Assembly (NCBI GenBank): GCA_016806645.1 | Contig: JACSYO010002129.1 | Coordinates: forward strand, 1,836,501 to 1,900,500 | Length of the DNA stretch: 64,000 nt | DNA from: Ophiodon elongatus | Lineage: Eukaryota > Chordata > Actinopteri > Perciformes > Hexagrammidae | Direction of reading: 5' to 3' | Shown here: piece by piece, positions 1 through 11,241 of the stretch | Layout of the letters: each line of letters starts with the position of its first letter | Numbering within the stretch: the first letter of the stretch is position 1 | Notes under the pieces: generated by a model | The model's input: the letters and a program-made list of their open reading frames with translations, nothing else | Told to the model about the DNA's origin: nothing | Database searches by the model: none | Position numbers and translations under genes: made by a program

Positions 1-176
1 TGTAATAACAGCCATCTGCTCCGCATCACCAGCCCATTACTAGGAGCAACTACATTAAGGGCTGCATTTGTGACTCAGCTCACAAGCCTCTCTCTCTCTC
101 TGTGCCAAACGGATATGGATTTATTAATTTCCTTGCCTGAAATGGCGTTAACAAAATATGTCCACAAATGCGGAAA

Positions 177-450
177 TTAAATCTCTGTTTACTTATTCAG
201 GTTATGTGGACTGATTTGATTGTTTTATTTGGATTCAGGTCTATATTTGGCGCATCAATATTCATGCATGCTTCAGGACCGACTGCTGAAAATAACAGTG
301 GATATATCGGAGAGGTCCTTGTTACATTCAAGTTGAGGAATGTTGTGAAGCAATCTTGCCTCGTTCCAATATTAATCACAGAGGGTATTTTTCCATACAG
401 TAGCTGGTATAACGATATTTAGTTCTGATTCAAGATCATTTAAATTAATT
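177..450. repeat. Unclassified interspersed repeat, copy A
   Basis: This stretch aligns by eye with 2791-3047 in the same orientation. They share the exact 17-mer TGATTGTTTTATTTGGA (217-233 and 2830-2846), GTGAAGCAATC (345-355 and 2971-2981), a common ATGCATGC-containing segment, and a diverged tail with GATCATTTA. Offsets drift from 2613 to 2626, so small indels are present. No protein is encoded. The family is not recognised. Confidence 0.7.
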
Positions 451-1059
451 ATAGTTTGATGTTGATGTTATGGTGCAAACTGTGACGCTTTGCCCTCAAT
501 GAAATTGTAGAAAATATCCAAACTGTTTTAAATAAAATGATCCACTTATTATAACATGCACATAATTATAATCAGGATAATCAAAGCAATCAAAAGACAA
601 ACAAACAACCAAAAAAGATGGCGACCCGCTCACCCTCTCTTCTGCAGATGCACACAGGTGAACAGCTGATTATATCAACTATGAGTGCCGCCCATATCCA
701 TGTGACCCTAACTCTCCCAAACATCGTGATCATATAATAATTATGAATGACAATTTCACGAACATTAATAAATACCAATACAAAAAGATAAACCATATAC
801 CATTACCTCCTTACTTCATTTCTTTCTGAATTAATTCATAGCTCCGCTGTATCAGACCCTAATTATTAGTTTATTACACATAGTAATTATTTACATTATT
901 CAGATAGGAGATAGGAAAAAGTTATATTCAAAGTCCATGTATATATTTCACATGCATTGTCATGCATGTCATAAGTCATAAGTCAATAAGGCCAGAGGTA
1001 ACCACCTCCTTAACCATCATACTGTGACTTTAGCCAGTTAAAATCAGAGTCATAGTTCA
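451..1059. other. Non-coding, AT-rich; nothing recognised
   Basis: AT-rich sequence with poly-A-like and (AAT)-rich patches. The short open frames here lack domains and carry AT-biased codons. Confidence 0.5.
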
Positions 1060-1420
1060 GGACAAAGTGTCACAATGTGCAGCAGCCACTTTATCTTCGG
1101 CCTCCTGCAGTCAGACATATTTAAGGTATTGACCGGTCCAGGCAGCCGCTCTTTGTTTATTGATCACCTGGCGCACAATTGAAGGGTTTAAAGTTCATTT
1201 CAGGAAAAAGACACCATACCTCTTCACACTTACGCTTCTTCTGCTTTTCACTTCAAACGGTCCAAAATAGTCTACTCAGACACGAGTAAACAGTGGTTCG
1301 TCTCGAGTGACTCTAGCAGTGTCTGCATGCCTCCATTGAGAGGATTGGGAAGCCTTGAGAGTTTCTGAGACTCAGTTGGCAACAAAGACACTCGACCTGG
1401 AAGTCCCTTTCCTGAGTTCT
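1060..1420 (-). mobile_element. Decayed BEL/Pao-type retrotransposon integrase fragment
   Basis: Read on the minus strand, about 1190-1330 encodes residues resembling the start of a BEL/Pao integrase core: an ARVT stretch, then PLFTRV, then VDYFGPFEVK, then KRYGV. The VDYFGPF motif before a basic KRYG segment is typical of this class. The Gly expected before VDYFGPF is replaced by TGA, another stop follows KRYGVFFLK, and flanking similarity continues only with frame changes, towards zinc-finger-like cysteines near 1395-1405 and a possible SDC at about 1115. The fragment is broken and non-functional. I see no LTRs or reverse transcriptase in the window. Confidence 0.6.
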
Positions 1421-2289
1421 TTAAATACTGATAGTGTCTGTCCAAAACACAGATCTTGAAGACTCATGTGCAACTCTTTCCTATACAACTTACCCACTCA
1501 TTAGCAACCGACTTATGTCTGATGTTCTCTCAGCTGAGCGCTCTCCTGCAAAGACCCCTAAAGATTTTTTTTTTGCAGACAACACAACAAGACTCCTCAA
1601 GGATCATTGATGGAGCAAACATTTGAGAGAATTGCTCTTCTGGTGAGTTGTCAGTCCTTGATCAAGATCTTAAACTATCAGATAGCATCATTCCACACTG
1701 AGTACTCTCCCCACAGTCCACGTCCAACCTCTTCACGTCCTTAGCTCTATTGCTGCCAGAACATCACATCTCTCTCTTTAAGTTTTCACTTTTTACTTTG
1801 CTAGATGCTGACTTCTGGTTAGAGTAATATGTATAAAACTATATAAATAAATACTGCAAGTTTCACGAGAGATGAATTATGAAGATACATCCACACAGGA
1901 TTTGTGGTTTGTTGCATTGAACTGTTTTGAAGCTCCCTCTTCTGATATAAGAAAAAACTGTAATTTCTCAGCAGCATTAATATGCCATCTAGTGGCTTTG
2001 TGAGAATGAGTTGCTTGTTAAAGGCTAATGTCAGCTGATGCATAAAGACACAATCAAATAATATAATATTTTTTCTGAAAAAAAAGAACTGTTGATGAAA
2101 CTGAAATATTGGGAACAATTGACCTAATTTGATATTTAGAATTGAGTTCAAATCACCCGAATAAGATGACAATATATACTCTTTTTTAATTGGAGCATAT
2201 TGATACATATTGATTGAAAGGCAACTATAACCTGTTTAATTTATGCTTTCATTTTATTTATTTTATTTTTTTATTTTAATTTTTTTTTA
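1421..2289. other. Non-coding flank of the retrotransposon relic
   Basis: Part of 1421-1790 may be further decayed retrotransposon sequence upstream of the integrase, but no motif can be read. The remainder is AT-rich, with a CTCF-like motif at 1984. Confidence 0.35.
1984..1996 (-). promoter_or_regulatory. CTCF-like motif
   Basis: The minus strand reads GCCACTAGATGGC, which contains a full match to the CTCF core CCASYAGRKGGC. Such motifs also arise inside repeats. Occupancy is unknown. Confidence 0.35.
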
Positions 2290-2325
2290 TTTCTTTAATT
2301 TCTTTAATTTCTTTAATTTCTTTTT
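2290..2325. repeat. 9-bp tandem repeat (TTTCTTTAA)n
   Basis: About four units of TTTCTTTAA inside a longer T-rich, low-complexity stretch (about 2245-2350) that ends in a short (TA)n. Confidence 0.8.
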
Positions 2326-2652
2326 GAATTTATATATATATATTTTTTATCTTTCAGTTATTTTAATAATATATTGGATATCTTAAGGACTCATTTACAT
2401 TGTGGCTAGAATTAATAAAGCATATCAGCAGTGCTGCAGAATGCTTCAATAGAGTATTCTCTGACGCAGCTGTGTTTTAAACAGGAGTGTGAATGTGTCC
2501 GCACCACAGGAGGCTGCAGTCACATGTTGATTAAACGTTTTTGAGCATCTTCGAATTCTCTTGACATTCATGTGTATAGGCCACTCCTGTTCTGCTTTAT
2601 TCAAGATCTCTCTGACAAAAGCAGAAACTGAAAGGCCATCTTCAATGATAAC

Positions 2653-2682
2653 TTAACCCTAACCCTAACCCCTAACCCTAAC
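2653..2682. repeat. Interstitial telomere-like repeat (CCCTAA)n
   Basis: Roughly four to five units of the vertebrate telomere hexamer (AACCCT), one with an extra C, starting TTAACCCTAACCC. The array is about 30 bp long and surrounded by ordinary sequence, so it is internal and not a chromosome end. Confidence 0.9.
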
Positions 2683-2790
2683 AGACAGCAACAGTAAAAA
2701 TGGACAGAGGGTTTTTAAAGAAAGGCCAGCAGACATTATTCGAATAGATCCATAATACATTCATATTGAAATGATAAACACAATACACAC

Positions 2791-3047
2791 TTTAAATCCT
2801 TTGTTCCTTTTTGTCATGATGTGCTTGTCTGATTGTTTTATTTGGAAGCATGCCTATATTTAACACACATCAATATTTATGCATGCATCAGGACTGACTG
2901 CTGACTAAAAGTTAATATATCAGGGAGTGGTACAGAGGTGATCTTTATTACATTGAAGTGGATGTATCTTGTGAAGCAATCCTGCCTTGTTCAACTACAG
3001 TATGGTACAAATAGATTTTGTTCTGATTTGAGATCATTTACATTAAG
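2791..3047. repeat. Unclassified interspersed repeat, copy B
   Basis: Diverged direct copy of 177-450; the shared words are given there. Divergence throughout suggests two old insertions of one family, or an old tandem duplication later split by other sequence. No terminal repeat or coding capacity was seen. Confidence 0.7.
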
Positions 3048-3989
3048 CCTCTGTTGTAAAAGTAAAACATTAACACAATTGCCTAACTTGATTACTGTGT
3101 ATTATTCCACTATTACAATAGTATATCTGGTACATGCCCACTGACTGCTGACTGCTATGTATATCCATAATAGTGCCGTGATTCTATTATCTCAAGAAAA
3201 TGCCAGGTCTGCCTCTACACAATCCAATCAAATTAGCAGACTTTTCCAAATGCAGAGGCAGTATATAATCCCATGGGGAAAGGAAGTCAAAAAAAGAATC
3301 TATTAGCCAGCAGCGTTAAGTGTTTATAAAAGTGAATTTCCACCACAATCCTGTATCACCTTGTGGGAACAGAGCCTCTGCATGTGTAAATGCCTGCCTA
3401 ACAGCCTAACGCCTGGGCTCAGACACAGAGCTGTTGAATAGTTATGAGAGTGCTTCATTGAGCTTGCCAACTTGCCATTTTCAATTGCCCTAATTCAACC
3501 ACAGAAGTGGGTGAAGTGAAAGGATTAAAAAAGTGATATACAAACAGCAATGTGGTCAATATGGTCAACAGCTTTCTATATTATTGAGTAAGTGTTTGGC
3601 CAAAATTTAAACAAAGTTTGGTCTGTCAAAATTGGTGGACAAAAAAATGAGATTTAAATATATGTAAAAGCAGGCCACTCAACCCATTATCTAAGTCCAT
3701 CACATCCTTTACATCATAAAAGCAGTCATACTGCGCTTGAGGCTACAGCTCCCAGAGGTCTTTGGTTTGGTCACATGATCCAACAATTCAGGTGTTCTGC
3801 ATTAGGATTCATCAAGTCTACAGCTGATTGTTATACATTTTAGTTAAACCTACATTAATTGATTTATATTTGTTTTGGTCATTGGGAAAGCACAACTATT
3901 CAGTTGATATGACAAATGTGTTAGCTAACAGTTATTTAACAACATATCCAATAGAAATGGAGCAGCATTAGCATTCATTTGGAGGGAGT
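3048..3989. other. Non-coding; nothing recognised
   Basis: Mixed AT-rich sequence with no domain-bearing open frame, long tandem repeat or clear transposon end. Confidence 0.5.
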
Positions 3990-4330
3990 CCAATATATTT
4001 ACTCTCCTTAAGTTTCGTAAAATGTTAGTTTCTCTAGCTGCTAAATGCTCCACTATGTTGAGCAACTCGCTCACTTTGTCTGTTGTCTGTTTGGTGCTGA
4101 GCACAGTGGGTTTACCACTGGGCCCTTGGCGATTGGAAGGATGACAATGTCACTCGCAATGGAGTCTGCTGTTGAATTGTAGCCAACCTTATTAAGACCG
4201 TCAGTGTTTATATTTCCCTCACTTACCAGGAATTCATCAACCATGCCTCCAAATGAATTGCTCTTAACTTGGATTGTCTCTTGGAATAAAACTTTCCATG
4301 TTGCTAAGGTAAATAGCAATGTGCTAACAG
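3990..4330. repeat. Possible fish interspersed repeat
   Basis: The stretch GCTGCTAAATGCTCCACTAT (about 4037-4056) followed by TGTTTGGTGCTGAGCA (about 4087-4102) resembles a family I recall as widespread in percomorph genomes. Ends and class cannot be fixed from the sequence. No second copy was noticed in this window. Confidence 0.3.
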
Positions 4331-6290
4331 GATGAGTTGCCAGGTTCCACAGTGGCTCATACTAGAAGCAGTTTGGTTGGACAAGAGTTTAATGAGGCAT
4401 CATCTATCATTGCTGACATCATCGTACAGGAAATTAATGGATTCCATATTTGTTTGGCCAGTGTAACTAATAAAGAGCTAAAGTGTGTGCCAGACTGTTT
4501 GGGATTTATCCGTTGCAATGTACAGAAAAAACAACATCATATCTTCATTCTGTCTTGGGGCGAACGTGATTTAACATTTTTTGCCATGTCTAGAACCCAG
4601 TGTGATTATTATGCCGTGAAAATGAATCATTTTTCATTCTTAAGCATCTTAAATTGGTACTTTGTTCAAATAAACAACATTCATGATTATTCATATAGAT
4701 ATACAATGCAGTAATTTTCATATCTCTGCTGTCACCGTGCTGAATATGAATACTCAGTACATGCAGTTAGTTTTTGATTTGTTGCTTTCTAATTCCTCAG
4801 GATTTGTGCACTGTATTGTTAAGTGGCACCAGCTTGTTTATGTCAAGTTGAGTGTGAAAGTATATTAATAAGGGATACTATTTCTATGCAGAGATGGGAC
4901 AGGAGTTCAAGTAATGAGGTAAAAGGCAGTATGGTTATTTAATATTGTGTGTAATGTGTTCTCCTGAACACTTGGTGGAGCAACAGACACCAGAATAAAA
5001 AATGAATGGTTTTGAAGTGCTGCAGTGCCATCTGCTGGTGAACTTCTTAATGTGTTTCCACAGCCTTTTTGAATCACACAACACCTCTTTATGAAAATGT
5101 ATCATCAATATTATACAACATACCATATCCGTAAGTAAAGGTTTTTTTTGTCAGTGTAAAGTCACAAATTTACAACAAAAACAATTCAGAGCTTTGCTTC
5201 ATATGTTCAACAGTGTCATGTTACACAGCCGTTTCTGTGGTAACCGGGAGAACAGGTGAAACTTGGCCTCTTCTTTGGGGGTAATCTTCTCTTCCAGAGC
5301 AGCTTTAACCACCTGTGGGTCTTGTGTTTACCAGGAGAAAGTAAAGATAATGCACACATTCCCCACCTTGAACTGTAAATTGATCATTTCTTCTGTTTGA
5401 TTCCAAGTTCCCCCAGCGCAGAGAGAGGAGGTGTGTTTGTGTGTGCAGGAGGTGGGCGAGATACACTGGGTGCTGTGTGTTTAGCTGTTACAAGAGGCCC
5501 TGTTTCCACTTCCTTATATTCTTCAAGTGAATGGGCTGAGTGGGTTTGAATAATGAGCAATCTGTGAATGGAAATGAACAATGTCTAATTCTAATGTGTT
5601 TTAGATAATTGTTAAATGGATGTTTAAATTATTTTAGGTGGAAGGGTAGTTAGAAAAGACAATAAAAAGTTAAAAGGCTGAACAAACATGTTTCAGCAGT
5701 TATTGGAGAGCTTTGGAGGGACTGTATCTGAGATTATGTTGCCACTCATGACATGGAGGTTGCCGTGAGGAAAGTGGTTGAGCCTCAGCTGTTGTTATGA
5801 TCCGAGGATCAGGGTGACCGGACCGCTTTGCATCTGTTGCTCGACAGATGCAAAGTTATTACTGTGGCGAGCAGTTGTCCTGTGTTTTGCAACCGAGTGT
5901 TTATTATAGCTAAAGGTGCAGAGATCACAACGAGAGTGAGGGGCAGAGATGTGTGTCCTTTAGGTCCGTTATACACATATGTACATGTTTAATTGAACAC
6001 AAACAACAAAGAAAGAGGCCGCCTCTGTGCTGAATAATTTAACTGCTTGTGTCTGAAATTAAATATAATGAAGAGCACACAGCAAACAACAAATGAACAA
6101 TTATGCAAATTCACAGACATTCGCTTGTATTGCTCTGTATAGCTAAATGTAAGTTGTTTTATTAAACAGGCATGTGACTTGCATCCACCTTCTCATCCTC
6201 TCAGATGCTGATAATTGATGTTATTACATGACTGTGGGTTGTATTTTGACAGTGATGCCAGAGATGAACCGTAGCCCTAAAATGTAGGGG
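4331..6290. other. Non-coding; nothing recognised apart from a CTCF-like motif
   Basis: The longest open frame (4337-4714) has no recognisable domain and no splice context. The remainder is ordinary AT-rich sequence. Confidence 0.45.
5026..5038 (-). promoter_or_regulatory. CTCF-like motif
   Basis: The minus strand reads CCAGCAGATGGCA, a full match to the CTCF core consensus. Occupancy is unknown. Confidence 0.35.
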
Positions 6291-6293
6291 AAT

Positions 6294-6321
6294 CCCCCCG
6301 CCCCCCCCCCCCTCCCCCCCA
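6294..6321. repeat. C-rich homopolymer tract
   Basis: Runs of C broken by single G, T and A bases. The minus strand is a G-run stretch able to form a G-quadruplex. It is also a site of likely sequencing error. Confidence 0.8.
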
Positions 6322-6861
6322 CCCTAATCTTCCTGCCAGAATGTGGCTTGTTTTGCCAGTCAAATCAGCTGCCCTGGAGATATTTCAGAGGAGAACTGGG
6401 GACAAGAGAGAGAGAGAGGCGGGAAAGAAATTGGGATGAAAAGCAAGTGATACCTTAGTCTAGTGGTGCCAACCTGCCTTGTGATGAAAGATCATGAGTG
6501 ATATTTGGAAAGTCCCTGCAGGGTGAAAACCTGGGAGTCCAACAGGGGCTTCTTCTTTACCTCCTGACAAAATCAACATCACATTATGATGATGATTTTG
6601 TTACGTTCATTTAGTTATGTTTTCATCTTGTGACGGGGAAGTCCATGGGCAGAGGGCGATTGTGCTTCAGGATGCAGAGGGAGTCTAGAATTATGGGCGA
6701 TTTGAAAGCTTTTCTGGACCGGGTTCAAGAATTGCTGACAAAGCAAGACTAAACATCGCAAACCGCAGTTGAAAGATTTGCACATGTGCTGGCTCCCCCT
6801 GCACTCCTGCCACCCCGGGATTAGTCCCATCCTAGTTTTACATGTGTGCAGGCAGGCATGT

Positions 6862-6863
<2 letters not shown>

Positions 6864-6899
<36 letters not shown>
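6864..6899. repeat. (AC)n microsatellite, about 36 bp
   Basis: Uninterrupted AC repeat. The open frames of alternating Thr-His or Cys-Val codons over it are artefacts. Confidence 0.97.
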
Positions 6900-6902
<3 letters not shown>

Positions 6903-9900
6903 TTACATGCATTATGCACCCTATAATTGGAGTGGAGGAAGGAAAGCAAAGCTGAGAAAGAGAGGTAAGTGTCAAGAATGATGGGAAAATGAGAAATAAG
7001 AAACACAGAATTCCTGAGTAACCACAACCAGCAGCATAAATAAAGTAAGCTACCACGTTGCAGTGGAATGAAGTGTGCAGGGCTAAGAATCAGTCGTAAG
7101 TCAGTCTCTGTTTGGATATGTCCGAATGATTAAACACAATATTTCATCATTTAAAAGGATTGTATTGCTATTGAAATTTTTATTCGGGCAGAGGGTGACT
7201 TTGATTATTTGTTGGTCAGCAGTTGCACTCATTCAGGTGGTGTTTAATTAAATTGGTGCTCTGCAAATAGTAGACATTTAGATAAGCTCACCTTGTCTGG
7301 ATGTTAAATACCTGCCATGCTTCAAACTACTTCTCCCAAGAACCTTTCTCAGGGCAGATAATTTGACTTGTCAGAGCAAATAACACTGCTGTAACTACTG
7401 TAATAACATAAATTATGGCATCATTCCATCATTTCATTAAGCACTATACAGCAACCATTAGTCACACCACCTGTGGGACTGGAAAGTATAACCCTTACTA
7501 CTTCTGCTTATAACAACAATGATAACCTGACTGCAAATGTCATTTTAAAAACTGTCTTGATTTTATTCAGAGGTGCCTTTTTTTAAATGATTTGACCGCT
7601 CCAGTGATTTAATCTGTTATATTGTGTATTTCTGACCTCCAGTAACCTTCACCCGTTTGCCGGCCCATCTGCTTGCCCTGTGCAGTCTCCCTCCCCTGCA
7701 GCAGTGAGAGCTCCTCTTCTCAGGGATATCACACCGCAAATCACACAGTGAAATATCTGTTTTATTTAAAAGCAGATCACTTTTCACATTCGATCAAAAA
7801 TCCCTGCACACCATCCTACCCCACTTCCACTGCCAGGAAGTGAAATGCTAGCTACCTGGTTAGCTGTGTGTATGCACTTCCTATGCATACCTCCATAATC
7901 TACAATATCTTTGGCATTTGTGATTGAACGTAGCGGAAGAAAGATAATAATAGCTTTTCCAACTCAATATGAATATATCCAGATCAAAGTTAAACAGTGA
8001 GAAAGAATGAACTTTCTTTTATAATCAGATCATTTCAAAATAAGTCATCATGACAGATGATTTCAGACTACCATACGTTTGAAATAAGAGTATGAAATCC
8101 ATTTCTGTAGCTACATATATTCTCTCTTGTTCAGTGGAAAGCTTTACCATTTCCCCTCCAACCCACTCCTCCTCCACGAAACCATAAAAACAGCCAGGCA
8201 GTACCAGGGGCAGTCTAGAAGCAGGCCTCCTGCCCATAAGGGGTCAAAGTTCAAGCTCATTAGCTGCTACAGGGAATAGTTTCTCTTTCTGGCACAAGTG
8301 AGAGTTCACTGCGTCACCCTTCCTCTAGCCTACTAGCTCGGCCTTCTCTCTGTCCTTCTCTCTCATGTGTTTTTTTTTTTCAGACCTTTGCCATCACTTC
8401 ATAACCACGTGACATCATGGCGCTGTCACCAAGACAAATGGTGATTTTGTTCAGTTTTTTTTCTTTTACTGAAGCAGCTAGCTGAGATGCAACATGTGAC
8501 TGGAAGAGGGTTGTTGACAACTTGGACATGTTGGAGCCCTTCTTCTGACTCTTGGCTGAAGAACTGAGGAGAGACTTGTAAGGGAGACTTTTATCTGTGG
8601 TCATGAGGGAATGTAAGCACCCAGCGTGTAACACACCACACATGAGATTTGAATTGTTTTATTGAATCTTTTTGTTGAGTTTTTCTTCTTTTTTTATGAA
8701 TACACAACAAATAAACTGCTTAATGACTATTTAAGCAGGCAGACATTTGATCTTGGGTTTTTGTTGATTTTGAATCCAAACCAGGCCGTTTACTTTTTCT
8801 GGTTTCAGACTGTGGGTGTCCTTACTGAGTGCTAAACATAATGCTTATTCCTGGCCTTTCTGAAAAGTCAACATAGTGCTGTCAAACATCGTTGTTGCTT
8901 TACTAAGAAATATTATGAATATAATAGTTCTTGAGCACAGACTGTTGTCAAGTTGATTCTATACGTGGGAAAAAGTAATGGAGCAAGACCAAGACAAACA
9001 TGAAATTACCTTAAGGAATACTGAGTAGAGGGAGGAGGATTGGAAACCACCGACTCCAGTCTTATCCCAGTCTTATTTTACTGGCTATATTGTGGTCAAG
9101 ATTGACGATCCCAGGCACAAACTCCACCTTTGACCATTTACCTAAACTGAGTCATCCCTTCCATCTTGCGTCATTCACATCGCAGAACACCAAGTTTGGA
9201 GCGATATGCTGACAACAAGCTAGGGTAACCGTAAAGTTTGTGCATGCTTTATCTTTCACCCTCTTATATCTTGCCCTCAAACAGCAAACAAGCTGCTCTC
9301 ATTTTAATTCATTCAAATCATCATCAGCCTCGGCTGGTCCAAATATAACTTGCCGCACCCATTTGCATCGAACCGCGTTTAGCTGCTGCAGTGAAGTCGA
9401 ACTGCTGGTCTCTCTAGCACAGCGGTGAAAAGCCACAGTTCAGGGCCTCTGTGTGTCCCCCCGTCTCCTTGTCTGTGAGAGCAAGTGACGGTCAGGGACC
9501 CAGTGACGGGTTGGAGGCGCCAGAGCATTGTGCAGTGGGTGACCTCTGCAACCGCGCTGAGGTTTGTTGCTCAGCTGTAATGAACTCAGCCGACCACTAA
9601 AAGGCTAAGGCTTCCTCTCATTACCAATGCTCAGTCCCAACTCCCCAGCCTCTCTGAGGCCGCAGTCAAGGGGGTCTAGCTGTAGCATGAGAAGTGTAAG
9701 ACCGAGGGTGAAAGCAAATATCATGGTTGCATTATATGTTCTATTTGGTTTGTTGCAGTGCTGTTGAGATTGCCTTTTGAGTGAATGCAGCTGATCAAAG
9801 TTCTTTGGTTTGGTGTTGAGTCTTAAATGTGTTAAAATGGTTTTGTGTTGCATAAGAGGAAAATGTCAAGGAGGCGGTAAAGCACGATTCATATCTGTTT

Positions 9901-11199
9901 GATGCTACACATTTGTGATTCTTGGGAGGTGGTAACAACTGCTATTATTCATCTCAGGCTGTATGTATTTTGCAGTTGTGTGAATGCACAAACAAGAGTG
10001 AAAAGAAAAAGAAGAAAAACAAGTGAATAATATCTTGAAAGATTTGGTTCTATTTGATTTAACGCATTCACTACAACTGCAATGTGAGAAACTTGTTAAG
10101 AGATCACTGTCTGTAAATACAGTGTGTAGCTCATTTCAAAGCCAAAGGAGCAGGAGTGTTTCACAGTGTCTGGACTGTGATAAAGTGAGAGAGGGTTGCG
10201 TAAATGCCCCCTCAGCCACCGACTTTGTAGGTCCTCACACACACACACACATACACACGCCTCTCCTGCTGGCCCCATATTGTTTTATTCTTCGACAATA
10301 GATTTAGTTACATAATGAACTCCATCCATATCAAAGGCTGGACCAGGGATAGACTGGCATCGCTCCAAGCCCCTCAGAATGGGCCAAAACCACATGGGAG
10401 AACAAACTCTTCCCTATTTTTTTCCCTCTCCCCTGCTCTTTGTCATACCACAAAAGATATCAAGTGTGAGAGGATGGACATGTGTTGCTGATCATATGCT
10501 TATTAAACAAATATTGCAATGGTCACCTAATATGTTGTGGTGTACTGTCCGTTTTACTACGGCCCGGAAACCAGAGAAAGTGTGGCATCCCAGATATAGT
10601 TTTAAAATGCATTTCTCATGGCGTTGCAGTGTATAGGTTTGTAAGAATTCAGCCAGTGAGTATAGAAAACCCGACCGCAGGCTTGTGTGCTATATGTGCT
10701 CCGGCAGGGTAAATGGGTTTTGATAGGCTCTGCTGTTTTGTCTGAATCGCCATGTTGCACTGGGCGACAAGATTTGGTGCTCCCACAGAGTGCGCTCACA
10801 CACGGCTCTGCCAAAACTGAGCTACATTTAAAACTCTGGTCCTGCTGTCCCTGCCACACTTTTTGCCAAGCAGCTCCACAAGCAAGAGAAATAAGGAAGA
10901 GGTCTTTTTCTTTTTCTTTCTACCTGAGACTTTCCAGCCTTCTGTTCGTTTCCTCATCTTTTTCTTTTCTTTTTCCTCTCTCTCCATCATATTTTGTTGA
11001 CTTCTCTCCTCTTGCTTTGTCTCTACTACTACCTCTGTGCATCAGTAGCATGAAAAATGTGTGGCAAATGTTCCTCCCACACATTCCAGGGTCTTACAGG
11101 ATCCCACATGCTGGTGGCTCAGTCTCTCTTCCTCTGTGTCATCGGTGACGGAGCAGTGCAACTTGTGTGGGTGCTGGGGGCCGTGGGGCAGCGTAACAA

Positions 11200-11241
<42 letters not shown>

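Noticed and set aside
4337..4714. 125-codon open frame next to the possible repeat
   Set aside because: No domain recognised; could at most be decayed repeat sequence.
10687..11148. 153-codon open frame
   Set aside because: It crosses a pyrimidine-rich tract that produces Ser/Phe/Leu-rich low complexity. No domain or exon signals.
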